Positions 1-6,318 are shown, counted from the first letter of the stretch. The stretch: DNA of 7,083 bases from an uncultured Peptoniphilus sp. (GCA_946999425.1 CAMQDG010000068.1:1-7083); one strand, 5' to 3'. Notes: generated from the letters alone by a model not told the origin. Numbers and translations are program-made.

Positions 1-7
1 AGTCCAT
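1..7 (-). CDS. Possible first codons of a leftward gene cut by the window edge
   Basis: Read on the minus strand, the left edge shows GAGGGGG followed four bases later by ATG GAC and then the end of the window. A purine-rich Shine-Dalgarno-like run at this distance from an ATG is what the start of a divergently transcribed gene would look like. Only two codons are visible, so nothing can be said about the product, and chance is a real alternative in this purine-rich stretch. No convincing promoter was found behind it. If it is real, the 1-432 region would be a divergent intergenic region shared with the MutS-like gene. Confidence 0.2.
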
Positions 8-162
8 TAGTCCCCCTCGCGTTACATATGTAAAATAAAAAACGAAAAAGAAAAATTGTAGAAAAAAGATTTATTGAAAAAATTAAAAAAACAAAATAAA
101 AATGTAAATGTAAAATAAATTTTAAATCAAATATTTATTTTGTTCTCTCACACCATACACGC

Positions 163-180
163 GGACCAATAAATTGGTCC
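163..180. repeat. Perfect short inverted repeat (hairpin) in an intergenic GC island
   Basis: GGACCAAT and ATTGGTCC form a perfect 8-bp inverted repeat separated by only two bases (AA). It sits in a locally GC-richer patch inside otherwise AT-dominated DNA. There is no T-tract on either side, so it is not a standard intrinsic terminator. Its surroundings (GCG before it, CCTACAGG after it) resemble the small stem-forming intergenic repeats found in several low-GC Firmicutes. That family assignment is inference; a second copy elsewhere in the genome would be needed to call it a dispersed element. Confidence 0.5.
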
Positions 181-404
181 CTACAGGATTTTCAAAGGTT
201 GTGGCAATAAGAAGTTTGTTTAAAATGAAAGGATTTCTTAAATAATTTAAAATAAATGTTTATTCAAAATTAGAATGTAATTTTAAAAATGCTCTACATG
301 AAGCGTAAAAAATAATTTATAAAAAATGCCGAGTTTGTTTTCCCACAAAACCAATGAGGACCGCCCCATGCATAACCGTAAAAATTTACAACCTCTATTA
401 TTAT

Positions 405-432
405 TATGATAGAATTAAACAAGAGGTGAAAA
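405..432 (+). promoter_or_regulatory. Candidate -10 box and ribosome binding site of the MutS-like gene
   Basis: TATGAT at 405-410 matches five of six bases of the sigma-A -10 consensus and lies about 22 bases before the ATG. AGAGGTG at 422-428 is a good Shine-Dalgarno sequence four bases before the ATG at 433. The -35 element is weak: TTTACA at 385-390 is too close (14 bp) and nothing better is seen at 16-18 bp. The ribosome binding site is solid; the promoter is a guess. Confidence 0.3.
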
Positions 433-2064
433 ATGGAACAAGAATTTTTAATGCTATTAATACTTATATCAGGAATAATTTTGGCAATGTACCTATACAA
501 CTTCTATCAATCTCAAACATATGACAAAGCCCTTAATCAAATTGCAAAAGATTCATGGAATAAAAAAAGAGAAATAAAAAGAAATTTTAAAACCATAAAC
601 TTTTTAATAGACAATAAAGAAAAAGTTGACAGCATAAGCTGGAATGATTTGGAAATGGATAAATTTTTTTCATATTTTGACAGATCCTTTTCAATCTTAG
701 GCAGGCAGGCCCTCTATAAAAAGCTCCATGAACTAAATTATAATCAAGAAGAAAAAAATATTAGAGATGAAATAATAAATAACAAAGACAAAGCATCAAA
801 ACTTGGCAAATTATTTTTAAAATATGGAAGGCTTGACAGGGAAGACTTCTTCGACCTATTAAAAAATGGAACGGATGCAAGTAAGATTTTGCCCCTAAAA
901 ATTCCAATTTATCTTTTGTCTATTGGTCCACTTTTGTCAATTCCCATATTTTTTATAAACAAAGGCTTTGCTATTATGTTTTTATTTGCAATAGTTTTGA
1001 CAAATATTTTTTTAAACATGAAAATAGAAGACCTGGTGGCGGGAAAGACAAAATCTTTTTCCTACATAAGAAATTTAGTAAGTTTAAGAGAACAAATATT
1101 AAAATCCGACCTGAAAATGGGCGGCTTAATAGAAAATTTAAAAAAATATGAACAAGTTTCAAAGCAGATAAAAAGTAAAATGGGAAAATTTTATGTTAAG
1201 ACCGGCTCCGAGTCTGATATGGTATATATAATATTAAATTCTTTATTTTTATTTCAAGCAAGACGTCTATATAAAACCACAAAATTAATAAATGAAAAAA
1301 TAAATGAAATAAATGAATTATATAAAAGCCTTGCAAAAATAGATATGGAACTGGGGATAGCCATAGCCTACGAAGATCTTAAAGATAAATGCATTGTGGA
1401 ATTTACAGATAAATATGAATTTATAGGAGAAAAAATCCATAATCCCATTTTATATTATAGGGGAAATAGCGTGGCAAACTCCTTTGATTTTAAAGAATCA
1501 ATACTCTTAACGGGTTCTAACGCATCGGGGAAGAGCACTTTTTTGAGAACTTTTGGTATTAATTTAATCCTTGCCATGTCCTTAGGTTTTGCATTTGGAG
1601 AAAAATTTACCCTGCCAAAGAAAAATATTTATTCGGCAATAGACATAAAAGATTCCATAGAAAGTGGTAAATCATATTTTATGGCTGAAACCAGCGCCAT
1701 AAAGAGGATGATAGATAATGAAGATGGAATTTACATTTTAGATGAAATTTTTAAAGGGACAAACACAATTGACAGAATTTCGGCGGCTCTTTTTACCTTA
1801 AAATATTTATCCAAAAGAGGTTTTGTAATAGCAGCCACTCACGACATTGAGCTTACAAGGCTTGCAGAAGGCTTTAAAAACTATCATTTTGAAGAAAATA
1901 TAAAAGATGGAGATATTTTCTTTGACTACAAACTTAAAGAAGACTACGCAAAAACAAGAAACGCCATAGAAATTTTAAAAATAAATGACTATCCTGAAGA
2001 AATAGTAAAAGCAGCAAAAGAATTTTCTTTAAACTTAGAAAAAGAAAAAGAAAAGATAATATAA
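433..2064 (+). CDS. Membrane-anchored MutS-family ATPase (short MutS homologue)
   Basis: The 543-residue product has the C-terminal ATPase domain of the MutS family. Walker A is GSNASGKST at residues 361-369. Walker B lies at about 433-438 (ending LDE) and is followed by the family's FKGTNTIDR stretch. The TH pair is at 469-470 (AATHD). The C-terminal stretch with NAIEILKINDYPEEIVKAA matches the usual end of the MutS ATPase domain. Residues 78-96 (FFSYFDRSFSILGRQALY) resemble the start of the MutS core (lever) domain. The mismatch-binding domain I with its Phe-X-Glu motif is absent, and the length is well below MutS (about 850) or MutS2 (about 780). Hydrophobic segments at about 6-25, 157-175 and 178-196 predict membrane anchoring, which true MutS lacks. 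Similar short, membrane-associated MutS relatives occur in Firmicutes and Bacteroidetes, generally annotated as mismatch repair proteins, but their role is unproven. The start is fixed by AGAGGTG just upstream. It is probably transcribed alone, ending at the following terminator. Confidence 0.9.
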   Translation: MEQEFLMLLILISGIILAMYLYNFYQSQTYDKALNQIAKDSWNKKREIKRNFKTINFLIDNKEKVDSISWNDLEMDKFFSYFDRSFSILGRQALYKKLHELNYNQEEKNIRDEIINNKDKASKLGKLFLKYGRLDREDFFDLLKNGTDASKILPLKIPIYLLSIGPLLSIPIFFINKGFAIMFLFAIVLTNIFLNMKIEDLVAGKTKSFSYIRNLVSLREQILKSDLKMGGLIENLKKYEQVSKQIKSKMGKFYVKTGSESDMVYIILNSLFLFQARRLYKTTKLINEKINEINELYKSLAKIDMELGIAIAYEDLKDKCIVEFTDKYEFIGEKIHNPILYYRGNSVANSFDFKESILLTGSNASGKSTFLRTFGINLILAMSLGFAFGEKFTLPKKNIYSAIDIKDSIESGKSYFMAETSAIKRMIDNEDGIYILDEIFKGTNTIDRISAALFTLKYLSKRGFVIAATHDIELTRLAEGFKNYHFEENIKDGDIFFDYKLKEDYAKTRNAIEILKINDYPEEIVKAAKEFSLNLEKEKEKII

Positions 2065-2067
2065 AAT

Positions 2068-2108
2068 AAAAGGACAAACTCAAAATTTTAGAGCTTGTCC
2101 TTTTTTTT
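2068..2108. terminator. Intrinsic terminator, probably bidirectional
   Basis: AAAAGGACAAACTC (2068-2081) pairs with GAGCTTGTCCTTTT (2091-2104) with one A/C mismatch and a 9-base loop. It is followed by T residues to 2108 on the plus strand. It starts a few bases after the stop of the MutS-like gene and lies 10 bases from the stop of the convergent regulator gene. On the minus strand the left arm reads as TTTT and is followed by a broken T-run, so it probably serves both genes. Confidence 0.88.
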
Positions 2109-2118
2109 ACATAAAACA

Positions 2119-2793
2119 TTATTTTTCAAGATTTTTTATAGCCTTTAAAGATTCTAAAGAATCTTGCCAATTATTTTTAAGATTAATCAGACTTTGTTCC
2201 AAATCTCTTTTTTCAAGACTTTCAATAATCTTTTCGTGACCACCAAAAGAAGTCATCTTATGTTCCACCTTTTCGTAATAACAAAATTCAATTCTTTGTA
2301 TTTTTTTCTTTAAACCATCTAAAATATTTGAAAGTTCAGAATTTTTAGCAGAATCAATAATGATTTTATGAAACATATAATCACAATCTACAAATTTTTC
2401 AAAATCATTAGAGCTTATAGTATTCATAAGTTCATTATTATATTTTTTAAGTAAAGAAATTTCCTGATCTCCTATATTTTTAAAACCCTCCTTAAGAGCT
2501 AAAATTTCAAGAGTAAAAACCAAAGGATAAATTTCTTCAGCTTGCTTTATATCAACAGGAGCAATGACAGTTGATTTGTTAGCATTGGAAATAATAAATC
2601 CGTCATTTTCCAGCATTAAAACAGCTTCCCTCACAGGAGTCCTGCTTACATTAAGTTCATCAGCAATATCATTAATATTAATTTTTTCATTTTGTTTTAA
2701 CTTACCAGTTACAATCAGATGCAATAAAATTTTATAAACTTCATCCTTTATAAAAGTTCTGTTAATTACATTATTCTTTAACAAAATCAACAC
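2119..2793 (-). CDS. GntR-family transcriptional regulator, FCD (FadR C-terminal) subfamily
   Basis: The product is 224 residues, typical for the family. Residues about 14-80 form the GntR winged helix-turn-helix, with the signature NVSRTPVREAVLMLENDGFI at 48-67. Residues about 85-218 look like the all-helical FCD ligand domain. Aligned by eye, its metal-site residues are D138, H142 and H186. The expected last histidine, 22 residues after H186, is replaced by N208, so metal binding may be altered. The first in-frame start is GTG at 2793 and no ATG is available near it. A TTG at 2784 (221 residues) has a better distance to the purine-rich AAAGAGAG, so the exact start is uncertain. It is divergent from the lyase gene, with a 149-bp gap that carries a large palindrome over the lyase promoter; it is inferred to be the local repressor, responding to the lyase substrate or a product. 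FCD regulators commonly control breakdown of small organic acids and amino acids. Confidence 0.92.
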   Translation of the reverse strand: MLILLKNNVINRTFIKDEVYKILLHLIVTGKLKQNEKININDIADELNVSRTPVREAVLMLENDGFIISNANKSTVIAPVDIKQAEEIYPLVFTLEILALKEGFKNIGDQEISLLKKYNNELMNTISSNDFEKFVDCDYMFHKIIIDSAKNSELSNILDGLKKKIQRIEFCYYEKVEHKMTSFGGHEKIIESLEKRDLEQSLINLKNNWQDSLESLKAIKNLEK

Positions 2794-2845
2794 TCTCTTT
2801 CTTTATCATAATAATTATTTTACAACAAAAATAAAAAAATTTCAT

Positions 2846-2860
2846 GGAAAACGCTTGACA
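2846..2860 (+). promoter_or_regulatory. Weak catabolite-response-element-like sequence over the -35 box
   Basis: GGAAAACGCTTGACA contains the AA-N-CG-N-T core of a CcpA-binding cre site and overlaps the -35 hexamer of the lyase promoter. It matches the left and central positions of the Bacillus cre consensus but misses the first T and the last conserved C/W positions. If bound, it would make the cassette sensitive to sugar availability, which suits an amino-acid breakdown operon. The match is partial and the -35 TTGACA itself supplies part of it, so chance is likely. Confidence 0.22.
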
Positions 2861-2882
2861 ATAATAAAAAAAGCTTTATACT
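2855..2882 (+). promoter_or_regulatory. Sigma-A-type promoter of the lyase-symporter operon
   Basis: TTGACA at 2855-2860 is a perfect -35 hexamer. TATACT at 2877-2882 matches five of six -10 bases, with a 16-bp spacer. Transcription would start around 2889, giving a leader of roughly 50 bases before the ATG at 2943. AGGAGG at 2930-2935, seven bases before that ATG, is a near-ideal ribosome binding site. The -10 box and expected start lie inside the perfect palindrome, so a protein bound there would block polymerase. Confidence 0.8.
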
Positions 2883-2912
2883 GGTATGTAATATATTACA
2901 TACCAGTATAAA
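2875..2912. promoter_or_regulatory. Perfect 38-bp palindrome, probable operator of the GntR-family regulator
   Basis: TTTATACTGGTATGTAATA (2875-2893) is followed without spacer by its exact reverse complement (2894-2912). Each arm also contains a smaller dyad, TAC-TGGTAT-GTA, so the site may bind one dimer across the centre or two dimers on the arms. It covers the -10 box and the expected transcription start of the lyase operon and begins 82 bp upstream of the regulator's GTG codon. There is no T-tract, which argues against a terminator. Dimeric GntR/FCD proteins bind palindromes of this general kind. That this regulator binds here is inference from position and symmetry. Confidence 0.8.
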
Positions 2913-2942
2913 TATAAATTTATTTTTTGAGGAGGAATTATT

Positions 2943-4145
2943 ATGGATGACAAAATAAAATTTATAGGCAAAAGAAGAAAAAATGAAGAAAAAATTAATA
3001 TTGATTTTTTAAATTATGAAGAGGTTAATAAAATAATTAAATTTCATAAATCTTTTCCACAATATAAAAAAACTCCATTAGTTGAACTTAAAAATTTAGC
3101 AGAAAAATACAAAGTAAAAGATATTTATGTGAAGGATGAATCTTATAGATTTGGCTTGAATGCTTTCAAAGTTCTTGGTGGCAGTTATGCAATAGGCAGG
3201 TATATTGCTAAAAAATTAGGTAAAGATATATCTGAAATAACCTTTGATTATCTAATTAGTGATGAAGTAAAAAACAAATTAGGAGATATAACTTTTATAA
3301 CTGCAACTGATGGAAATCATGGAAGAGGTGTTGCTTGGACAGCTAATCAACTAAAACAAAAATGTATTGTATATATGCCTAAGGGAAGTGCAAAAGAAAG
3401 AGTAGAAAATATAGCGTTAGAAGGGGCTGAAGTAACTGTTCAAGATTTGAATTATGATGAGTGTGTAAGACTTGCAGATGAAAATGCCAAAAAAAATGGT
3501 TGGGTGATGATCCAAGATACTGCTTGGGATGGATATGAAGATATACCTAAGTGGATAATGCAAGGCTATATGACAATGGCGTTTGAATCTTATGAAGATC
3601 TAAAACAAAAAAATTTAAAGCCGAGTCATGTATTTTTACAAGCAGGAGTTGGTTCTCTTGCAGCTGCAGTTACAGGATTTTTTTCTAACATATATAAAGA
3701 TGAAAAACCAATAATTACAATAGTAGAACCTAAAAATGCAAATTGTATTTTTAGAAGTATTGAAGAAAATAAAAGAATTTGCGTTGATGGAGATATGCAA
3801 ACAATAATGGCTGGATTAGCATGTGGAGAGCCAAATACCGTAGGTCTAAAAGTCTTAATGTCTTATGCAGAAAATTTTATAAGTGTGTCTGATGAAATAG
3901 CAGCACATGGGATGAGAGTTTTAAATGCGCCTTTATCAGGCGATGTACGAATAATTTCAGGAGAAAGTGGAGCGGCTCCATTTGGAACTGTAATGAAAAT
4001 TTTAGAAGACAAATCTCTATCTTCCATAAAAGAAAAACTAAAAATTGATGAAGATAGCATAATTTTATTTTTTAGCACTGAGGGAGATACTGATAAAGAG
4101 AATTTCCAAAATATTGTATGGAATGGAAAATATCCAAATTTATAA
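2943..4145 (+). CDS. dpaL: Diaminopropionate ammonia-lyase (PLP-dependent)
   Basis: The 400-residue product matches the length (about 400) and motifs of diaminopropionate ammonia-lyase (EC 4.3.1.15, E. coli YgeX). That cytosolic enzyme converts 2,3-diaminopropionate, either enantiomer, to pyruvate and two ammonia; the E. coli-type enzymes also act on D-serine. It is a fold-type II PLP enzyme. K76 in GLNAFKVLGGSYA should be the Schiff-base lysine. D123 in TATDGNHGRG and D192 in QDTAWDGYEDIP align by eye with the two catalytic aspartates of the E. coli enzyme (D120 and D189). GVGSL at 235-239 is the phosphate-binding loop. All key residues are present and the gene looks intact. The start is fixed by AGGAGG seven bases upstream. 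It is the first gene of an operon with the symporter, 15 bp downstream, and is controlled by the promoter and palindrome upstream. Threonine dehydratase is the nearest alternative, but the QDTAWDGY and FGLNAFK motifs favour DpaL. Confidence 0.93.
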   Translation: MDDKIKFIGKRRKNEEKINIDFLNYEEVNKIIKFHKSFPQYKKTPLVELKNLAEKYKVKDIYVKDESYRFGLNAFKVLGGSYAIGRYIAKKLGKDISEITFDYLISDEVKNKLGDITFITATDGNHGRGVAWTANQLKQKCIVYMPKGSAKERVENIALEGAEVTVQDLNYDECVRLADENAKKNGWVMIQDTAWDGYEDIPKWIMQGYMTMAFESYEDLKQKNLKPSHVFLQAGVGSLAAAVTGFFSNIYKDEKPIITIVEPKNANCIFRSIEENKRICVDGDMQTIMAGLACGEPNTVGLKVLMSYAENFISVSDEIAAHGMRVLNAPLSGDVRIISGESGAAPFGTVMKILEDKSLSSIKEKLKIDEDSIILFFSTEGDTDKENFQNIVWNGKYPNL

Positions 4146-4160
4146 TAAGGAGAAATTAGT

Positions 4161-5516
4161 ATGTTTGAATTAATTTGGTCAAAGATTTATAGTATTACGG
4201 ACTTTTTATGGGGAATCCCACTAATGATTTTAGTTATAGGAGTAGGGATATATTTAACATTTAAAGCAAAATTTTTTCAGATATTGCATATTAAAATGTG
4301 GATTAAACTTACACTTGGTCAACTTTTCAACAAAACAAAAAAAGTTGAAGGGGATGGACAATTGAACTCTTATCAAGCCTTAAGTGCAGTATTAGCAGGC
4401 ACTGTAGGGAGTGGAAATATTGCAGGAGTTGCAGCAGCAATTGCTGTTGGAGGTCCAGGATCAGTTTTTTGGATGTGGCTGATAGCTATTTTTGGCATGG
4501 CTACAAAAATGGCAGAGGTTTCTTTATCTGTAAAATATAGGGTAAAAGGATTAAACGGTGAATATTATGGTGGCCCTATGTATTATATGAAAAAAGCTTT
4601 AGGAAAAACTGGAAGTATATTAGCCTCAATTTATGCTATAGGTCTTTTAATTTTAGTTTTAACAGATGCTTGTTTTGTACAAGCTAATACTCTTGCAACA
4701 ACTGCTAAAGATGTTTTTAATATTCCCTTAATATTATCTGGAGTCTTATTAGTTGCTATTAGCTTAGCAGTAGTATTGACAGGAGGAATAAATAAGATTG
4801 GAGCTTTTTGCGGAAAAATTGTTCCACCTATGATAATAGTATATATAATTGGAAGCTTGTATGTAATATTTACTAATATTTCTAATGTTCCATCAGCAAT
4901 TTCATCTATTTTTAAATATGCTTTTCAGCCTGCTCCTGCGATAGGTGGTTTTGCTGGTGCAACAATAACTTTAGCAATGGCCAGGGGAGCATCAAGAGGT
5001 ATTTTCTCTAATGAAGCAGGAGAAGGAACTGCAGCAACCGTACACGCTACTGCTATAACAGATCATCCAATACATCAATCAATGTTTGGAATATTAGAGG
5101 TATTTATTGATACAATAATTATATGCTCATTAACGTCTTTATCTATACTTGCAAGTGGTGTTTGGAGCAATGGAAATACTGGAGCTATACTAACCTTTGA
5201 TGCTTTTAGAAGTGCGTGGGGTTCAATAGGTATTTATGTCTTAGGAATCGCTGTAATTTTATTTACATATTCATCATATTTGGGATTTTATGTTGAATTT
5301 AGAACAAGCGTCGCCTACTTATTTGGTGAAAAAACCGAAAAATATTTAAAGTGGATATTTTTTATAATGCCTTTGATAGCTGTAACAATGGAAATAGAAA
5401 AAATATGGGATATGGCTGATATGGCAGTTGGGTTTATTGTTATACCAAATTTGATAGCATTGGTATTATTAGGAAATAAATTTTCTAATCTTATTAATGA
5501 GTATTTAAAAAGATAA
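4161..5516 (+). CDS. AGCS-family sodium:alanine/glycine-type amino-acid symporter
   Basis: The 451-residue product is an integral membrane protein with roughly ten or eleven hydrophobic helices, the first at about 18-34. It carries the hallmark sequences of the alanine/glycine:cation symporter family: GTVGSGNIAG at 80-89 followed by GVAAAIAVGGPG, and GASRGIFSNEAGEG at 276-289. Length is normal (440-550 in the family). Known members import alanine, glycine or D-amino acids with sodium or protons. AAGGAG at 4147-4152 lies eight bases before the ATG, and only 15 bp separate it from the lyase gene, so the two are co-transcribed. The natural inference is that it brings in the lyase substrate (2,3-diaminopropionate, or D-serine or another small amino acid). 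The sequence alone cannot set the substrate. A strong terminator follows seven bases after the stop. Confidence 0.95.
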   Translation: MFELIWSKIYSITDFLWGIPLMILVIGVGIYLTFKAKFFQILHIKMWIKLTLGQLFNKTKKVEGDGQLNSYQALSAVLAGTVGSGNIAGVAAAIAVGGPGSVFWMWLIAIFGMATKMAEVSLSVKYRVKGLNGEYYGGPMYYMKKALGKTGSILASIYAIGLLILVLTDACFVQANTLATTAKDVFNIPLILSGVLLVAISLAVVLTGGINKIGAFCGKIVPPMIIVYIIGSLYVIFTNISNVPSAISSIFKYAFQPAPAIGGFAGATITLAMARGASRGIFSNEAGEGTAATVHATAITDHPIHQSMFGILEVFIDTIIICSLTSLSILASGVWSNGNTGAILTFDAFRSAWGSIGIYVLGIAVILFTYSSYLGFYVEFRTSVAYLFGEKTEKYLKWIFFIMPLIAVTMEIEKIWDMADMAVGFIVIPNLIALVLLGNKFSNLINEYLKR

Positions 5517-5522
5517 AATAAT

Positions 5523-5560
5523 AAAAAAAGTGTTTGGAATTTTCCAAACACTTTTTTTTT
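5523..5560. terminator. Strong bidirectional intrinsic terminator
   Basis: AAAAAAAGTGTTTGG (5523-5537) and CCAAACACTTTTTTT (5544-5558) form a perfect 15-bp stem with a 6-base loop (AATTTT). The T-tract runs to 5560 on the plus strand, and the A-run at 5523-5529 reads as a T-tract on the minus strand. It ends the symporter operon and, in the other direction, the leftward gene whose stop codon (5559-5561) abuts the stem. Confidence 0.95.
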
Positions 5561-6305
5561 ATTTTATTTCTTCATAAGTTTGCAAAACGTCGAAGGACAT
5601 TTTTCTTAATTTTACATAGGATTCTTCCAATTCTTTTTTACTTGTGTCTACTTGAACGTCTGATGAAAAGTAGGCTTCTAAAAATTTTCCGTCCTTATAG
5701 TCTAAGATTACTCCTGGCACCATGCTGGATATTGGACCTTTGTTCCATGATATGGTGAAGAGACGTCCTCCTGCTTTTAAATTCTTTTTATCTTTAAATT
5801 CCACTGCGTCTTTTATTTCTTTTATCTCTACATTGTCTTTGAAATATTTTGGCAAGATAAAGCTTGCTTTTATTTTTTCAAAGTTGATTTTTTCTCCTGA
5901 TGATTTTAATAATTCAAGAGGAGAATTTAAATATTGACCAAACATTGCTGTTTTTGTTTTGGCGTCCCAATTTATTTTGATTCCAAATGTGTCTGCTAAT
6001 TCTCTTATAGAAAAATATTTTTTGCCTTTAATTTCTATGCTTTCTATTTTTTTGTATTCTTCTTCTTTGTAGCTTAGTTTTTCTTTTTCATATTTTAGGT
6101 AAGGCATTCTTCTTAAAAGAGTTTTTAGTTCTATATAGGTTTTTCCGTCTTTTAAGATTGCTGGTGAGTCTTTTTCTTCTATACTTCCAAATCTGTTATA
6201 GCCTACCAATTCTCCGTTTACATAAAGTGTTACGTTAGAGTTTTCTTTTGCGTAAACTCCTAAAAATGTAAGAACAAGACTTAATATTAATAATATTTTT
6301 TTCAT
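5559..6305 (-). CDS. Secreted protein with copper-amine-oxidase-N-like domain
   Basis: The 248-residue product starts with a clear signal peptide (MKK, then a hydrophobic run) with a likely cleavage after VYA at residue 19. No lipobox cysteine is present. Residues about 25-127 resemble the copper amine oxidase N-terminal (stalk) domain common on Firmicute exported proteins: YVNGELVG, then GKTYIELKTLLR, then KYFSIRELADTFGIKINWD. This domain is an accessory fold and does not imply amine oxidase activity. Residues about 128-248 form a second domain I cannot name, with GGRLFTISW at 180-188 and AYFSSDVQVD at 211-220. The start is fixed by AGGAGG (minus strand, 6317-6312) six bases before the ATG. 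It is the last gene of a leftward operon, 10 bp behind the racemase-family gene, whose TAG stop overlaps its ribosome binding site. It probably acts outside the membrane; its function is unknown. Confidence 0.8.
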   Translation of the reverse strand: MKKILLILSLVLTFLGVYAKENSNVTLYVNGELVGYNRFGSIEEKDSPAILKDGKTYIELKTLLRRMPYLKYEKEKLSYKEEEYKKIESIEIKGKKYFSIRELADTFGIKINWDAKTKTAMFGQYLNSPLELLKSSGEKINFEKIKASFILPKYFKDNVEIKEIKDAVEFKDKKNLKAGGRLFTISWNKGPISSMVPGVILDYKDGKFLEAYFSSDVQVDTSKKELEESYVKLRKMSFDVLQTYEEIK

Positions 6306-6311
6306 TTTTTT

Positions 6312-6318
6312 CCTCCTA
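6312..6318 (-). promoter_or_regulatory. Ribosome binding site overlapping the upstream stop codon
   Basis: On the minus strand TAGGAGG contains both the TAG stop of the racemase-family gene (6318-6316) and the AGGAGG Shine-Dalgarno sequence (6317-6312) of the secreted-protein gene. The spacing to the ATG is six bases. Ribosomes ending the first gene would stop on the start site of the second, which suggests coupled translation. Confidence 0.85.

Larger units (their letters stand above)
8..432. other. Long AT-rich intergenic region without a supported gene
   Basis: This stretch is very AT-rich with runs of A and T, and reading frames on both strands are short and low in complexity. Two islands of clearly higher GC stand out: about 150-185, which includes a perfect hairpin, and about 340-375, which contains GAGGACCGCCCC. 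The islands share the look of dispersed intergenic repeats but no copy can be compared here. A minus-strand frame at 294-500 runs into the start of the MutS-like gene, has no recognisable protein character and is not called. The last 30 bases hold the likely promoter and ribosome binding site of the next gene. Confidence 0.6.

Noticed and set aside
22..33. 12-bp palindrome TTACATATGTAA
   Set aside because: Short and made mostly of A/T, expected by chance in this composition, and not next to a convincing promoter.
294..500. Minus-strand reading frame of 68 codons across the start of the MutS-like gene
   Set aside because: Low-complexity Ile/Phe/Asn-rich translation, overlaps a well-supported gene start on the other strand, no ribosome binding site.
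2148..2165. Inverted repeat AAGATTC-TAAA-GAATCTT near the end of the regulator gene
   Set aside because: Lies in coding sequence (the DSLESL stretch), lacks a T-tract, and is explained by repeated Ser/Leu/Glu codons.
2875..2912. Reading the large palindrome as a terminator, MITE or riboswitch stem
   Set aside because: No T-tract, no flanking direct repeats, and it overlaps the -10 box and start site, so most of it is not in the leader as a stem; operator is the better reading.
3863..4078. Minus-strand frame inside the lyase gene
   Set aside because: Shadow of a clearly functional gene; no family resemblance or start signal.
5534..5937. Plus-strand reading frames opposite the secreted-protein gene
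   Set aside because: Leu/Phe/Lys-rich mirror translations of a gene with signal peptide, ribosome binding site and recognisable domain; the first also begins inside a terminator.
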